DNA from: Pleurodeles waltl
Taxonomy: Eukaryota; Chordata; Amphibia; Caudata; Salamandridae
Direction of reading: 5' to 3'
Length of the DNA: 64,000 nt
Assembly (NCBI RefSeq): GCF_031143425.1
Contig: NW_027150031.1
Coordinates: forward strand, 1 to 64,000
How positions within the stretch are numbered: the first letter of the stretch is position 1; each line of letters opens with the position of its first letter. The notes beneath the pieces were generated by a model, which did no database searches, had not been told where the DNA came from, and was given only the letters and a program-made list of their open reading frames with translations. Of this stretch, positions 42,112-54,622 are shown piece by piece. The position numbers and the translations under genes are program-made.

Positions 42112-44757
42112 CCGTGTTTGTTTTTTTTAGAGATGGGGAGCGACCCATTAGGCAAGGGTCGCTCCCCTGGGGGGGGCAAATTGTATTTAGGCCATTTCTG
42201 CCCCCCTTGGGGGCAGATTGGCCGATTTTAGGTCAATCTGCCCCCAAGGGGGCAGAAACCACTAGGCACCGGGGATTTTTTTTTTGGCCCCAATGTCACG
42301 CAGGGGGAGCGACACCGTAGGCAAGGGTCGCTCCGGGGGTGGGTTGTGGGGGTGGGGGACAAATTTATTTTAGGCCATTTCTGCCCCCCCTGGGGCCGGC
42401 TGAGCTAGAGGCCAAAATCCATAGGTAGGCACTGTTTTCTATGAAAGGTTTTGATGTGTCCACGTTGTGTTTTGGGACATTTCCTGTCGCGGGTGCTAGG
42501 TCTACCCACACAAGTGAGGTATCATTTTTATCGGGAGACTTGGGGGAACGCTGGGTGGAAGGAAATTTGTGGCTCCTCTCAGATTCCAGAACTTTCTGTC
42601 ACCGAAATGTGAGGAAAACGTGTTTTGTTAGCCAAATTTTGAGGTTTGCAAAGAATTCTGGGTAACAGAACCTGGTCAGAGCCCCACAAGTCACCCCATC
42701 TTGGATTCCCCTGGGTTTCTAGTTTTCAAAAATGAGCTGGTTTGCTAGATTTCCGCAGGTGCCGGCTGAGCTAGAGGCCAAAATCCACAGGTAGGCACTG
42801 TTTTATATGAAAAAATGTGATGTGTCCACGTTGTGTTTTGGGGCATTTCCTGTCACGGGCGCTAGGCCTACCCACACAAGTGAGGTATCATTTTTAGCGA
42901 GAGACTTGGGGGAACGCTGGGTGGAAGGAAATTTGTTGCTCCTCTCTGATTCCAGAACTTTCTGTCACCAAAATGTGAGGAAAACTTGTTTTTTTAGCAA
43001 AATTTTGAGGTTTGCAAAGGATTCTGGGTAACAGAACCTGGTCAGAGCCCCACAAGTCACCCCATCTTGGATTCCCCTAGGTCTCTAGTTTTCAAAAATG
43101 CACAGGTTTGGTAGGTTTCCCTAGGTGCCGGCTGAGCTAGAGGCCAAAATCTACAGGTATGCACTTTGCAAAAAACACCTCTGTTTTCTTTCAAAAAATG
43201 TGATGTGTCCACGTTGCGTTTTGGGGCATTTCCTGTCGCGGGCGCTAGGCCTACCCACACAAGTGAGGTATCACTTTTATCAAGAGACTTGGGGGAACGC
43301 TGGGTGGAAGGAAATTTGTGGCTCCTCTCAGATTCCAGAACTTTCTGTTACCTAAATGTGAGAAACATTTGTTTTTTTAGCCAAATTTTGAGGTTTGCAA
43401 AGGATTCTGGGTATCAGAACCTGGTCAGAGCCCCACAAGTCACCCAATCGTCGATTCCCCTAGGTCTCTAGTTTTCAAAAATGTACAGGTTTGGTAGGTT
43501 ACCCTACGTGCCGGCTGAGCTACAGGCCAAACTCTACAGGAAGGTACTTTGCAAAAAACACCTGTTTTCTTTCAAAAAATGTGATGTGTCCACGTTGCGT
43601 TTTGGGGCGTTTCCTGTCGTGGGCGCTAGGCCTACCCACACAAGTGAGATATCATTTTTATCGGGAGACTGGGAGGAACATAGATTAGCAAAACAAGTGT
43701 TATTGCCCCTTGTCTTTCTCTACATTTTTTTCCTTCCAAATATAAGAGAGTGTGTAAAAAAGACATCTATTTGAGAAATGCCCTGTAATTCATATGCTAG
43801 TATGGTCACCCCGGAATTCAGAGATGTGCAAATAACCACTGCTCCTCAACACCTTATCTTGTGCCCTTTTTGGAAATACAAAGGTTTAGGTTTTCTTGAT
43901 AGCTATTTTTCACTCTTTATATTTCAGCCAATTAATTGCTGTATACCCGGTATAGAATGAAAATGCACTGCATGGTGCAGCTCATTTATTGGCTCTGGAT
44001 ACCTAGGGTTCTTGATGAACCTACAAGCCCTATATATCCCCCCAACCATGGGAGTCCAGCAAACGTAACGGTATATTGCTTTCGAAAATCTGACATTGCA
44101 GGAAAAAGTTACAGAGTAAAACGTAGAAAAAAATAGATGTTTTTTTCACCTCAATTTCAATATTTTTCTTTTTCAGTTGTTATTTTCTGTAGGAAACCCT
44201 TGTAGGATCTACACAAATGACCCCTTGCTGAATTTAGAATTTTGTCTACTTTTCAGAAATGTTTAGGTTTCTGGGATCCAGCATTGGTTTCACGCCCATT
44301 TTTGTCACTGACTGGAAGGAGGCTGAAAGCACAAAAAATTGTAAAAATGGGGTATGTCCCAGTAAAATGCCAAATTTGTGTTGAAAAATTGGGTTTTCTG
44401 ATTCACGTCTGCCTGTTCCTGAAAGCTGGGAAGCTGGTGACTTTAGCACCGCAAACCCTTTGTTGATGCCATTTTCAGGGAAAAAACCACAAGCCTTCTT
44501 CTGCAGCCACTTATTCCCTTTTTTAAAAAAAACGAACTTTTCACTGTATTTTGGCTAATTTCTTGGCCTCCTTCAAGGGAACCCACAAAGTCTGGGTACC
44601 TCTAGAATCCCTAGGATGTTGGAAAAAAAGGATGCAAGTTTGGCGTGGGTAGCTTATGTGAACAAAACGTTATGAGGGCCTAAGCGCGAAATGCCCCAAA
44701 TAGCCAAAAAAGGCTCTGCACAGGAGGGGGAAAAGGCCTGGCAGCGAAGGGGTTAAG
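42112..44757. repeat. hairpin-rich interspersed repeat with internal 366-bp tandem units
   Basis: Two strong hairpins lie near the left end. One has 12-bp perfect arms (GGGGAGCGACCC at 42135-42146, GGGTCGCTCCCC at 42156-42167). The second has 28-29-bp near-perfect arms (about 42195-42223 and 42231-42258). A degenerate copy of the first motif follows near 42304-42334. Then come four tandem 366-383-bp units and about 1 kb of single-copy tail ending near GGCAGCGAAGGGGTTAA. No coding capacity is recognised. I cannot name the family, and the right boundary is approximate. Confidence 0.6.
42395..43670 (+). repeat. 366-383-bp tandem repeat, about 3.5 copies
   Basis: GCCGGCTGAGCTA(G/C)AGGCCAAA starts each unit at 42395, 42761, 43127 and 43510. 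Shared landmarks include CACACAAGTGAGGTATCA and TCAGAGCCCCACAAGTCACC. The fourth unit breaks off after GGGAGACTGGGAGGAAC. Open frames that recur in each unit follow from the repetition and have no recognised motif. Confidence 0.92.
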
Positions 44758-46069
44758 AGAAGAGGGGAGCTCAGGGTCAGGCTTGGCTCTGGATCCAGTG
44801 CACGAGCTGAGCCATAAAAATGTTTGTCATGTAAATTGTGCGGCAAAACATAACGTAAACATATGATAATGTCCCTTCACAAATGAACAAAGTGTCTTTT
44901 TGTTAACACGCAGGAGGACTCTACTTTAGCACATAAGATTATATAATTGAATTGACAGACAATAAAAAAAAAAAGGTAGTGTTTAAACATCGATGAAGAA
45001 AGCCTCACTGCAACGACAATCATCAATTTTCTTTGTCCCAATGTAGCCCTGGCTAGTAGCCTGTCTGATGTCAAAGGAAGCCCAGAAGGTGTTATAGTAA
45101 TGAGCAGAAACCACATTTACTATTTAAGCTATTATGACAATTCAAACACAAATTGCACACATATTTATTACGCAGCTGTGTTAACTATGACTTGGCGAGA
45201 TTTTTAATTATGCGAAAGTAATGGGTGTAATTTAGGTAATTTATTGTTACTCTTTTAATGCAAAATTACTAAAAATTACACAATTTCGACCGTTTGTGTA
45301 ATTATGAGGAATTTGACACAAAAATCCTACAGTAGGAGCACAGGACCCACAAATTTTGTGAATTGCTGCTGTTATTTTTCTGATGCATTTAGTGCTATTT
45401 TCTCAATACAAGGGTGCATTTTGCTTAACAAAAAATAGTGCTACATGCCGTCTTAGGGTCCTTGAGTAATTCAGTGTAATCTCAAATAATGTTGCTGTAA
45501 TTTCTCATATTTAGGCTACAGCACATTATGCACGTAATGCCCATCCTTAGTATTAACCACCTGGGCTATCTTACCAGTATTATGCCCCAAGAACTTCTGG
45601 ATACATGCAGATGTCTACAGCAGGAGTACTGCCCCTTTAAGATGTCTTAAAATTGAGTCTATCGCTGACCAATAAAGTAGGCTAGAACCTTCTCCTATTC
45701 CTTAGTGTCCCATTCTATCCACCTCCTCATGCCCAGTTTCTGAATTTCAGGAGTAAATTATTTTCACTTCCATCTTTGTGCCTGCACATGTTTGGCAGGG
45801 GAGCAGAACGCCTTTGCTGTCTTCTGGCAATGCACTGCTTGTGGACAAGGGACACCTGTCTGTAGACGGAGACAGTAAGCTCCAAGCTGGGTATTCTGAA
45901 AGGGAGGACAGATCTTGACTAGTGTTCTAAAAAGAGAGACAACGGAGTTAAACAGGGAATCCATAGAAAAGAAAAACTGGTAATGAAGCGAATGTATAGA
46001 GCTGGACCATGTATGTAGAATGAGGAAACGAAATCAGATGGACTTGTAGAAGACAGAGAATGACTGGTA
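44758..46069. other. no gene recognised
   Basis: AT-rich. Contains TAATTA-type palindromic short motifs (about 45170-45560). No coding or RNA feature recognised. Confidence 0.45.
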
Positions 46070-46565
46070 GTGGGATTGTAGAGTTGCTGGAGTAAGACAC
46101 AGAAAATCAGAAATATAACAGAACTAGACTGATAATACAAAGTATGGCAGCGCTAGATGGGAAATGTAGCAATATGGCAGCACTACACTGGAAAGGGCGC
46201 AATGTGACAGAGCTATACCGAAAATGCAACAATATGAAAGAGCAAGACTAATAATACAGCAATATGACACAGCTAGATGGAAAAATGATGCAATATGATG
46301 CAGCTAGACTGAAAAGAAAGCAATATGACAGCAACAGAATGAAAATGTGACAATATGAGAGAGCTAGATGGTAAATTAAACAATTGGAACTAGAGAGGTA
46401 ATGTAACAATATGACAAAGCTAGACTCGAGATAGTGCAATATCACCAATATAGGCTACAGGTGTAGAAATATGACAGAACTAGATTTGAAATGTAGCAGT
46501 ATGACAGAGCTTGACTTCAAGCAAAGCAATATGACGGGTCTAGACTGGGAATGTAGAAAGATGGA
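46070..46565 (+). repeat. degenerate minisatellite, period about 36 bp
   Basis: Roughly 13-14 imperfect units built on AATATGACAGAGCTAGACTG followed by GAAAATGTAGC-like sequence. Substitutions and small indels are frequent, so the array is old. Confidence 0.8.
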
Positions 46566-49344
46566 CATAAGGGGCTATAGAGAGGGGGCATGGCAAAATA
46601 ACTTTTTAGTTATACTAGGAACGATCACAGAGACAACAGAGCCTGACTGCCTGTAACTCAAAATGCAGCTATGGCCTCGCCACGGAAGCAATAAAGTGGC
46701 AACATCATAGACTGGAAATGCTCATAAGACAGGGAGAACATTAAAAGGTACAATTATGTAAGCAGCATGCGATGGAGACAAAGAAAGAAAGATAGAGAGG
46801 GACTGGGAAGAAAGGAGAAAAGATGACAGAGGCGAAATGAGAAAGATAAAATGCAAATTCAGCGAGAGGTCAGGAATACAAAATAAATAACCTTTCAATA
46901 TTTTGGGAGAATATATCGGAAACAAAAGGCATTATAGGACTTCAGACATATGGAACAAAGAGATGGAGACAGCCTGGAGACCACCTGGTAAAAAAGTCCA
47001 AAAATCAGAGTTAGAATAAGAGTCAGTGGAGGAGCAAGAAACAGATACATTAGTGGAAAGAGTTAAATGAGTGAGACACTATATAGGAACAGACTAGACA
47101 GAGAGAGAGGTGGAGTGAAAAATTATAGAAGTGTATGAAAATGTAAGCATGAGATAAGTAATGAGATTATGTAAAGCATGTGGGGATAGAAAGATTTCAG
47201 ACAGAGCTAGTGTGCCACACTTCTGGACCTCTCCGAGGGTCTTAGGCCCAACTCCTCTCTTTGTCTAAAAGACAGATCGCCTTGCCACTTCTCAGGTGTC
47301 CCAGGTGCACACTCTCTGTGTCTCCCATAAGCAGTGCATGATGGGGGAGCCAGTTATAGCTAGCTCAGTAAACTGTAACTTGGGCATTTCAATTTGTTTT
47401 TTTAAACATTAGTTTTTATCTCACTTAAACATCTGACTATAATGTCACTTTAATCTTTGTTGAATTACTTTCTTTTTTTCATGTAAACTAAGGTCCTGTC
47501 ACAGTGCCTTACAGCAACGTCACTGTAGCCTATGCTTTTTTCAGTGAATTTCCGTTTTTTTAATCATATTCAAACCTGAGCATATGACCAACCCCCTTGT
47601 GCAAGCTGTGGCCAACTCCCCTGCAGCGCACAGCCTTTGGCTCTGTGCAGTGGTGGGGTTGCCTGCAGAGACTGGCCTCTGGGCAGACCCTATGCCCAAT
47701 CCAGCTGTGGTCACCCAACCCTCCCACCACCCCCACTGCACACAGTCAACACTGGTATGCTCCCTCGGCCATTCAGAAGACACTTTTTTAGAAACATATT
47801 TGGCACTGTAGGAGTCCCACAAGACCAACTGTGGAGCTACATCCAACTTTTTCTGAGCATTAACCCCTTCATGCCCAACCCGAGTAAATCTCGAAATGCT
47901 GATTTCTCCAAAGTCACACTTTTGGGACCTCGCTTCTCCTTGCCCCACACTTGACAAATCTGTGTGAAACTTTTCATCAAGGACCCAAATTGGCTGTTTT
48001 TTTTGGGGGGGGGGGGAGTTGGTGGCGTTTTGTGCAGATTTGTCAAATGACACCAAAGTTATTATTGAAACAATAAATGTTATTTCTGTGGAAACTCTGG
48101 CAAACTATAACTACACAGTCAAGAGAGCCACTGTGTAATACATACATAACAGGTCCATTCAATACTCAGCTGCCACATTAGAACAGAGTAAAGGCTGTAA
48201 AAGTTATACAGTAGGCGGCTGTCCATATTAGGTCCCAACTGTCATGGTGAATGGAATGTAGACAGGGTTGACAGGGGGTACCACACAGTTGGGCAGAGGT
48301 GAAAAAAGAAGTACAGGATACTGCGATCACATGTAGAACAAAAACATATTGAGATCACGTAGTGACAGGTTCATTTGACACACAACCACCATCTTGTGAA
48401 GGATTGATAATAATACTTACAGACAAGCCATGCTTAAGTGATGTGTCATTATGACTTTGGAGACTAAGCAAAACCATGTCTATAGTGTAGGTCCCCGAAA
48501 CAAAATTATATAGACTTTTGTATACAAAGTGGCTCAAACAACTATATGGTGTGATAAATGCAATCTTGTTTCTCTTAGTCTGTTTAGGTTTCACACTCAG
48601 TAAAGGACTGTCCTGTTTCACATTCATTATTTTATGCTGGGCTCTGGTAAGTAATTATTTCGAATATCCCCTAGCTAAAAACCTTTTCTCCAGATTCAGT
48701 AGTTTCTGTGTGAAATTGTTCATCACTACTACCATTAAGTCTTAGTTGTATATTTTCTCCAAATGGTATTGCTGTAATCTGGACATGGGAGTGGGGGGGG
48801 GGGGAGGGGTGAACTGGTAGCATGTAGTATGAAGTACAGCAGTACTATCTTGATACAACCTCATCAGTATTGCTGTGCCCATGTAGTTCACAAACATAAT
48901 CTACAGTTACAATACTAACACATCTACTATTAAAAACAAAACTATTCATGAAACCCTGAATCCATATTTTAATTTAAAATAATTCTTTGGTGTAAGTATA
49001 ATTAAAAAGATTTACGGAGGTACCACTGTACTATTGAGGAACCACTACTGAAAGCAAAACGATCATGCAGACAATGCTGACGTTTATAATGAACTTTGGC
49101 CTATTTCAAAAGTACTTCAGCACCAAAACAAAAATGTATAAGCACAAGTGGGGAAGGCACAAGTTATAGTTAATTTAGTCTGGCTAGTGAGTTGACAACA
49201 CTCTGAAGAGACTTGCACAAGTTACAGTGAGTTTGGGCGCGGCACAAATGATAACTATAATTATAGCAATTCAACAAAAAATTATAAATAACAAGCCTTT
49301 GAGTGGAGGTCTGACCGCCATGTAAAGGCTGGTGGAAAGGGGAC
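46566..49344. other. no gene recognised
   Basis: AT-rich 2.8 kb. The segment 47560-48090 is richer in GC and has a repeat-like look, but I cannot name a family. Homopolymer tracts occur at about 48004-48015 and 48793-48812 (G). Short open frames have no recognisable motifs. Confidence 0.4.
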
Positions 49345-49566
49345 TCATAATCCGGCAATCTGGTGTCTTGATACCATGGAACGTACCTTCCCCCGTAGGT
49401 CGTTCCACCTCTTCCTGATGTCATCCCTGGTTCTTGGATGCTGTCCCACGGCGTTGACCTTGTCAATGATTCTCCCCCATAGCTCCATCTTCCTTACAAT
49501 GGATGTCTGCTGCACCTGTGACCCGAATAGCTGTGGCTCTACCCGGATTATTCCCTCCACCATCAA
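49345..49566 (-). pseudogene. Myb/SANT-like (Harbinger gene B type) fragment
   Basis: 74 codons matching exon 1 of gene B at 16685-16400: VEPQLFGSQVQ, KMELWGRIIDKVNAVGQHPR and DDIRKRWNDLRGKVRSMVSRH, about 80% identical by eye. The beginning of the exon is missing at 49567, exactly where the LINE's 3' end begins, so the LINE probably inserted into it or recombined there. No Harbinger termini are seen nearby. Confidence 0.8.
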
Positions 49567-52440
49567 TCAGGTAATTTATAAAGCACGCTACTCACCCGTC
49601 AGGGTTTCAAGTCACTGGACTGGGGGGAGCTACTGATCAAATAGCCATGTCTTGAGGTGTTTCCTGAATTTTGGGAGGTCCTGGGTCTGGCGTAGGTGGA
49701 GCGGTAGGGAGTTCTAGATCTTGGCGGCGAGGTGAGAGAAGGATCTGCCTCTGGCGGTGGTGCGGCGAGAGCGGGGGACGGAGGTGAGGCTGGCGGAGCG
49801 GATAAGGCGGGTGGGAGTATGGAAGGTGAGTCTGTAGTTGAGGTAGGCCGGACCTGTGTTGTGGAGAGCTTTGTGTGCGTGGGTGAGGAGTTTTAAGCTG
49901 ATCCTCTTTGATACGGGTAGCCAGTGTAGGTCTCTGAGGTGGGCAGCGATGTGGTCGTGGCGTGGGACGTCGAAGATGAGGTGGGCTGAAGCATTTTGGA
50001 TACGTTGCATTTTTGTTTGTAGTTTGCCCGTAGTTCCTGCATGGAGTGTGTTTCCGTATTCCAGTTGGCTGCTGACCAGGGCGTGGGTGACTGTTTTTCT
50101 GGTTTCGACGGGGATCCATTTGAAAATCTTGCGGAGCATACGGAGGGTGTTGTAGCAGGAAGAGGAGATTGCGTTGACCTGCTGGGTCATGCTGAGTGCT
50201 GAGTCCAGGATGATTCCCAGGTTTCATGCTTGAGTTGTGGGTGTGGCTACTAGGGAGGTAGGCCACCAGGAGTCATTCCAGGTGGACGGGTTGCTGCTGA
50301 AGATGAGGATCTCTGTTTTGTCAGCATTTAGCTTGAGGTGGCTTCATTCCATCCAGTTGGCGATGGCGTGAAGTCCATTGTGGAGGTTGTTTTTAGCAGT
50401 TGTAGGGTCTTTCGTGAGGGAGATGATCAGCTGGGTGTCATCTGCGTAGGAAACTATATTAATGTGGTGAGTTCATGCGATGTTGGCGAGAGGGGCCATG
50501 TAAACGTTGAAAAGCGTTGCACTGAGGGAGGATCCCTGGGGGACTCCACAGAGGGTCTTAGAGGATTCGGACAGGTAAGGCGGAAGGCGGACTCTCTGGG
50601 TTCTGCCGGAGAGGAATGAAGAGATCCAATTGAGGGCCATGCCGCGGATCCCGGCGTTGTGGAGGCGTGTTCGAAGAGTGTGGTGACAAACGGTGTTGAA
50701 GGCTGCGGAGAAGTCCAGGAGGGTGAGTGCTGCGGTTTCGCCTTCGTCGAGCATGGTCCTGATGTCATCTGTAGCAGCGATGAGTGCAGTCTCAGTGCTG
50801 TGGTTTTTGCGGAATCCTGATTGGGAGGTATCGAGCGCTTTGTTCTCTTCCAGGAAGCGGGATAGTTGGATGTTCACGATTTTCTCAATAATCTTTGCTG
50901 GGAAGGGGCGGAGAGAGATGGGACTGTAGTTCTTGGGGTCATCTGGGTCCGTCTTGGGTTTCTTAAGCAGGGCGTTGACATCGGCGTGTTTCCAGCTCTC
51001 CGGGAAGATGGCTGTCTCAAAGGAGCTATTGATGATGGCGCGGAGGTGGGGGGCGATGATGTCGCTGGCTTTGTTGAAGATCTGGTGTGGGCAAGGGTCC
51101 GAGGAGGAGCCGGAGTGGATGGAGGCCATGATGTTGATGGTGTCTTCATTTTTTACGTGGGTCCAGGTGCATAGGAGGTTGTTGTTGCTTGGTGTGTTGG
51201 GGTTGTGGCTGTCTATGGTTGGCTGGTGGGTCTGGGGGTTGAAGCTGTTGTGGATGTCTTCGATCTTTCGACGGAAATAAGTGGCAAGGGAGTTGCAGAG
51301 CTCCTGTGATGGCGGGGGTTCGTAGGAGCAGGCCCTGGGGTTGGAGAACTCTTTGATGATGCTGAAGAGCTCTTTGTTGTTGTGAGCGTTGGTGTCTATG
51401 CAGCTTTTGTAGTAGGTTCTTTTGGTGGTGCGGATCAGCTGGTGATGTTTGCCGATGGCAGTCTTGAGGGCGATGTGGTTGGATTCGGTAGGTTCAAGGT
51501 GCCAGGTCTTCTCCATTTTTCGGCATTCCCGTTTGGAGGCCCGTAGGTCGGAGGTGAACTAGCTGGCCTTGGTTCTGTGGTGGGTGTCTGAGGGTTGTTT
51601 GAGCGGCGCAAGGGTGTTGGCACAGACGTCTATCCACTGATACAGGTTGGTGGCGGCTGAGTTGGGGTCCCGGGTCCAAGGAGGTGGGGCCTGAGCGAGG
51701 GTGGAGATCAGCTGTTCTGTTGAGATTTTGTTCCAGTGGCGGCGGGAGGGTAGAGAGGTGTGGTGGTGAGTGACTGGCTTCTGGAAGGAGAAATTAATGC
51801 AGCGATGGTCGGTCCAGTGGAGTTCAGTGGCGTGGCTGAAGGAGACGTGGGTGCTGGCTGAGAAGATGGGGTCGAGTGTGTGTCTTGCAGTGTGGGTGGA
51901 TGATGTGACGAGTTGCTTAAAGCCGAGGTTGGCGAGATGGCGAGTAGGTTGGTGGTGTTGATATCGTTGTTGTTTTCTAAGTGAAAGTCCGGGCCCAAGG
52001 AGAATGTAGTCAGTTGAGGCGAGGGCTTGGGCACTGATGATGTCGGCAATGGTGTTGCAGAAGTGAGATGGTGGGCCTGGGGGTCTGTAGACCAGTGTTC
52101 CCCTGAGGGTGGTGTTGGCATTGAGGTGGATTTTGAAATGGAGGTGTTCGGCGGAGTTGAGGGTGTTGTGGGTGCTGGTAGAGACTCTGATGGTGCTCTT
52201 GTGGACTATGGCGATTCCTCCTCCTGGTTTGTTGGTGCAGTCTCTTCTTGTGATCTTGTAGCCTTCAGGTATGGCTATGGCTATGTCTGGTTCCGAGGCC
52301 GAGTTCATCCAGGTTTCGGTAAGAAATGCGACGTCGGGAGATGATGAGGTCAGTAGGTCCCAGAGTTCGATTGGGTGTTTGTGGACGGAGCGGGTGTTGA
52401 GGAGAATGCAGAGAAGTGGTTGTCAGCGGGTTTGTGGAGG
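49567..52440 (-). mobile_element. L2-type LINE
   Basis: Non-LTR retrotransposon on the minus strand, with endonuclease then reverse transcriptase. The 3' end lies at about 49567, after the TATAAATTACCTGA sequence common to the end of L2-type LINEs (from memory of the family). Sequence farther upstream (52441-53280) may be its 5' region. No clear target duplication. Confidence 0.75.
49637..52440 (-). pseudogene. L2-type LINE ORF2: endonuclease and reverse transcriptase with in-frame stops
   Basis: One frame from about 52420 to 49637 with no frameshift but several stops. The endonuclease begins with a LLNTRSVHKHP-type segment and includes LTETWMNS, GGGIAIVHK and DHRCINF. The usual LGDFN motif has decayed to LLGPGLS. 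The RT has KNYSPISL, DFSAAFNTV, GVPQGSSLS and an intact YADD motif (about 50447). The C-terminus carries the LEYGNTLHAG and LHWLPVSKRI region and ends TWLFDQ. Stops: TAG about 51558, TGA about 50472, TGA about 50346, TGA about 50226, TAG about 49712. Most can be single transitions of CGA or TGG, consistent with methylation decay. Confidence 0.82.
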
Positions 52441-53289
52441 TACTGGTGGTGCTTCGTAGTTAGGGTGCAGGTGAAGCTGCAGGCTCTGCAGGAGAAGGGT
52501 CCTTTGGTGTGCTTCGGAGTGGACTGGAAGCAGACGGAGGAGTATCCTGGATTGAGGGCGTGGCGGTCACTGGCTGTGTAGCGGTGTCTGGTGGTGCGGG
52601 GGCCCCATGGGCCAGGGGGACAGGCTTGCCTCTGGCGCGCCAGCGCGAGGCCGCACAGTGCCCGCGATTAAGAAGGGGAGGTGGGAGGGAGGAAGCAGCT
52701 GGGAGGAACTGGAGGGAAGGGCGAATGGGGGCGCGAGGATGGGCAGGGCAGCAGGGACGCAGTGGCAGGAAGGCAGAGAGGAAGGCAGAGAGGCAGACCG
52801 GCTCAAGGAGAGCCGGCAACGGAGCGCAGGGGGCACGGAGCGCACAAGGGGCAAAAGTCACTAAACAAAACAGAAGAAACAAGGCACAATAAGGCACAAT
52901 AATTAAAAACAAGCACAGAAGAAGCACAAGTCTAGGAACGCTTACCAGAGCTGCCCACTAGACACCAGGGATGAGGCCCAGGCGGGTGCCTGCGGGTGGA
53001 GGAGGGCCTCGAACACGCAACAGCAGTTTGTGTGGGGTGAGGGCCACGGCACAACTTGGTGGAGCTGCGTGCGTGGGGAGCGAGCTCTAGACCCTAAAAA
53101 CGGGTCAGAGGTCACTCACTGCGATGCGCAGCAGCCGCCATTAAGAAGGGGAGGTGGGAGAGAGGAGCAGCTGGGAGGCAGGAGGGAAGAGCGAATGGGG
53201 GCACAGGGTTGTAATGAGGTCCAGAGTCCCCTTTCATGTGCCCTAACTGGGAATACTCAAAGCGCCGGGGTTGAAAATGGGCGCCCTGG
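52441..53289 (-). other. GC-rich region upstream of the LINE with a repeated block
   Basis: A block starting TTAAGAAGGGGAGGTGGGAG and ending GCGAATGGGGGC appears at about 52668-52734 and again at about 53141-53204, roughly 470 bp apart. It could be a repeated 5' UTR (promoter monomer) of the LINE. Pro/Ala-rich open frames here are low complexity and not convincing genes. Confidence 0.5.
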
Positions 53290-54496
53290 GCCACCGCCTA
53301 CCAGAACCTCCCTCCTTCCTGTCAGAAGGGGTCTGGGACTCTTTTTCTCCCTCCTTATCCTAGGACCTGTCTGCATCTCCCTTGACTTCCCTCTCCTTCT
53401 TCTGGGAACCCTGCCCACCTTTGGCGGAGTCTCCCTCATAAACCTTCTTGTGGACCCTGGTACTCACCCAGCGGTCCGCCTCCACAGCAAGCTTCCTGGG
53501 GATAGTCAGCTTACTATCAGTCAAGTGCTGGCACAGCTCTGCAAAACACAGACTAGACAAGTGCTCCCACGCAATTAAGTTGTACAGCCCCTGAAAATCT
53601 GTCATATTACTGCCCTTCATCCAACCATTCAGTGCTCTGCAAAACGAACCTACACACTCTAAGCAAGTCTGGGACTCGTTTTTTTTACCCTGCCTAACTG
53701 ATCCCTGTACTTGTCAGGAGCGAGACCATACCGAGTGAGAAGGGCCTCCTTCCTGTTAGCGTAGGTGAAGATGTACCCCTTACCCAAAGCTAGCAAAGTG
53801 TCCCTCCAATCCCCTGTGAAGTGGTTCCACAATGGTGCTCCCCAATTCTTCTCAGAGACCCCATTCATGTGGATGGATGCCTCATATCCCTGAACCCACC
53901 TCTGTATGTCATCTCCCTTCTTGTACTCTCTCCCTACGTTTTTAGGAATGTGCACAATTCTGTCTGACTGCAACGAGAAATTGCTACCACCATCCTGGCT
54001 GGACCTTCTCCTCACATCCAGCTTTTTACTCTAAGCTCATTTTCCAAAAGCGTCTTTCTTTCTTCCATGGCTTGCTGCTCCCTCTGAGCCTCCATTTTTA
54101 ATCTCTCCCACTCAATCTGGTGTTTCCTGGTTTCTCTCCTGTCCTCCAGCTCCTCTGGAGTCAGTCCTTTTGATCCACCACTGCTGCTTGGCACAGGGGG
54201 AACCTCCCCCCCCAGCAGCTCCTGCACCCTCAGTACATCTTCCCTAGAATTTGTGTCAGCAGACTCTCCATTTGGATCCTCGGACTGCCACTGGCAGTTC
54301 TGGCTGCTACCCAGGCCCTCTGCTTCTTCTGTAGCTCCTCCATTTTGATGAGGCCTCTGATCTGAACTTTGAGGTTTTTACAAACTGCCTTGAGTTCCTT
54401 CATGGAATAGGTTTCCAACCAATCCTCCTCAAAAACTAAATCCTGGGATGCAAATGAAGATGCTCTTGAGTGAGACATGATGTTGTTGGGGTTCAC
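53290..54496 (-). pseudogene. gag of a gypsy-type (Gmr1-like?) element, frameshifted and truncated
   Basis: Four pieces in different frames form one gag. The first starts near 54496 (FEEDWLETYSMKELKAVCKNL, with a coiled-coil part). The second is Glu/Arg-rich (ELEDRRETRKHQIEWERLK, about 54150-54020). A capsid-like part follows (IQRWVQGYEASIHMNGV, WGAPLWNHFTGDWRDTLLAL, YANRKEALLTRYGL, about 53915-53690), then a SCAN-like helical part (FQGLYNLIAWEHLSSLCF through PRKLAVEADRWVSTR, about 53600-53440). SCAN domains of amniotes are thought to derive from Gmr1-like gag. The match here is by pattern only. At least three frame breaks. No pol remains. Confidence 0.65.
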
Positions 54497-54622
54497 TTGA
54501 ACTCAAGATCCAAAATAGGTCAAAGAGAAAAAAATCAAAAACTGTATGTGGCACGTAATGGTCTGTGATATGGTAGTAGTGTACACCAATCACTGTAGGT
54601 CAAGTGCAAATGCAAGTCCTAT

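Noticed and set aside
42441..43774. Recurring 74-101-codon frames on the plus strand
   Set aside because: Copies of one frame in the 366-bp tandem units. They change with each indel and carry no motif.
47541..48056. 171-codon minus-strand frame
   Set aside because: No motif, crosses a G homopolymer, and lies in repeat-like sequence.
49856..51280. Plus-strand frames across the LINE
   Set aside because: Antisense shadows of the LINE reverse transcriptase.
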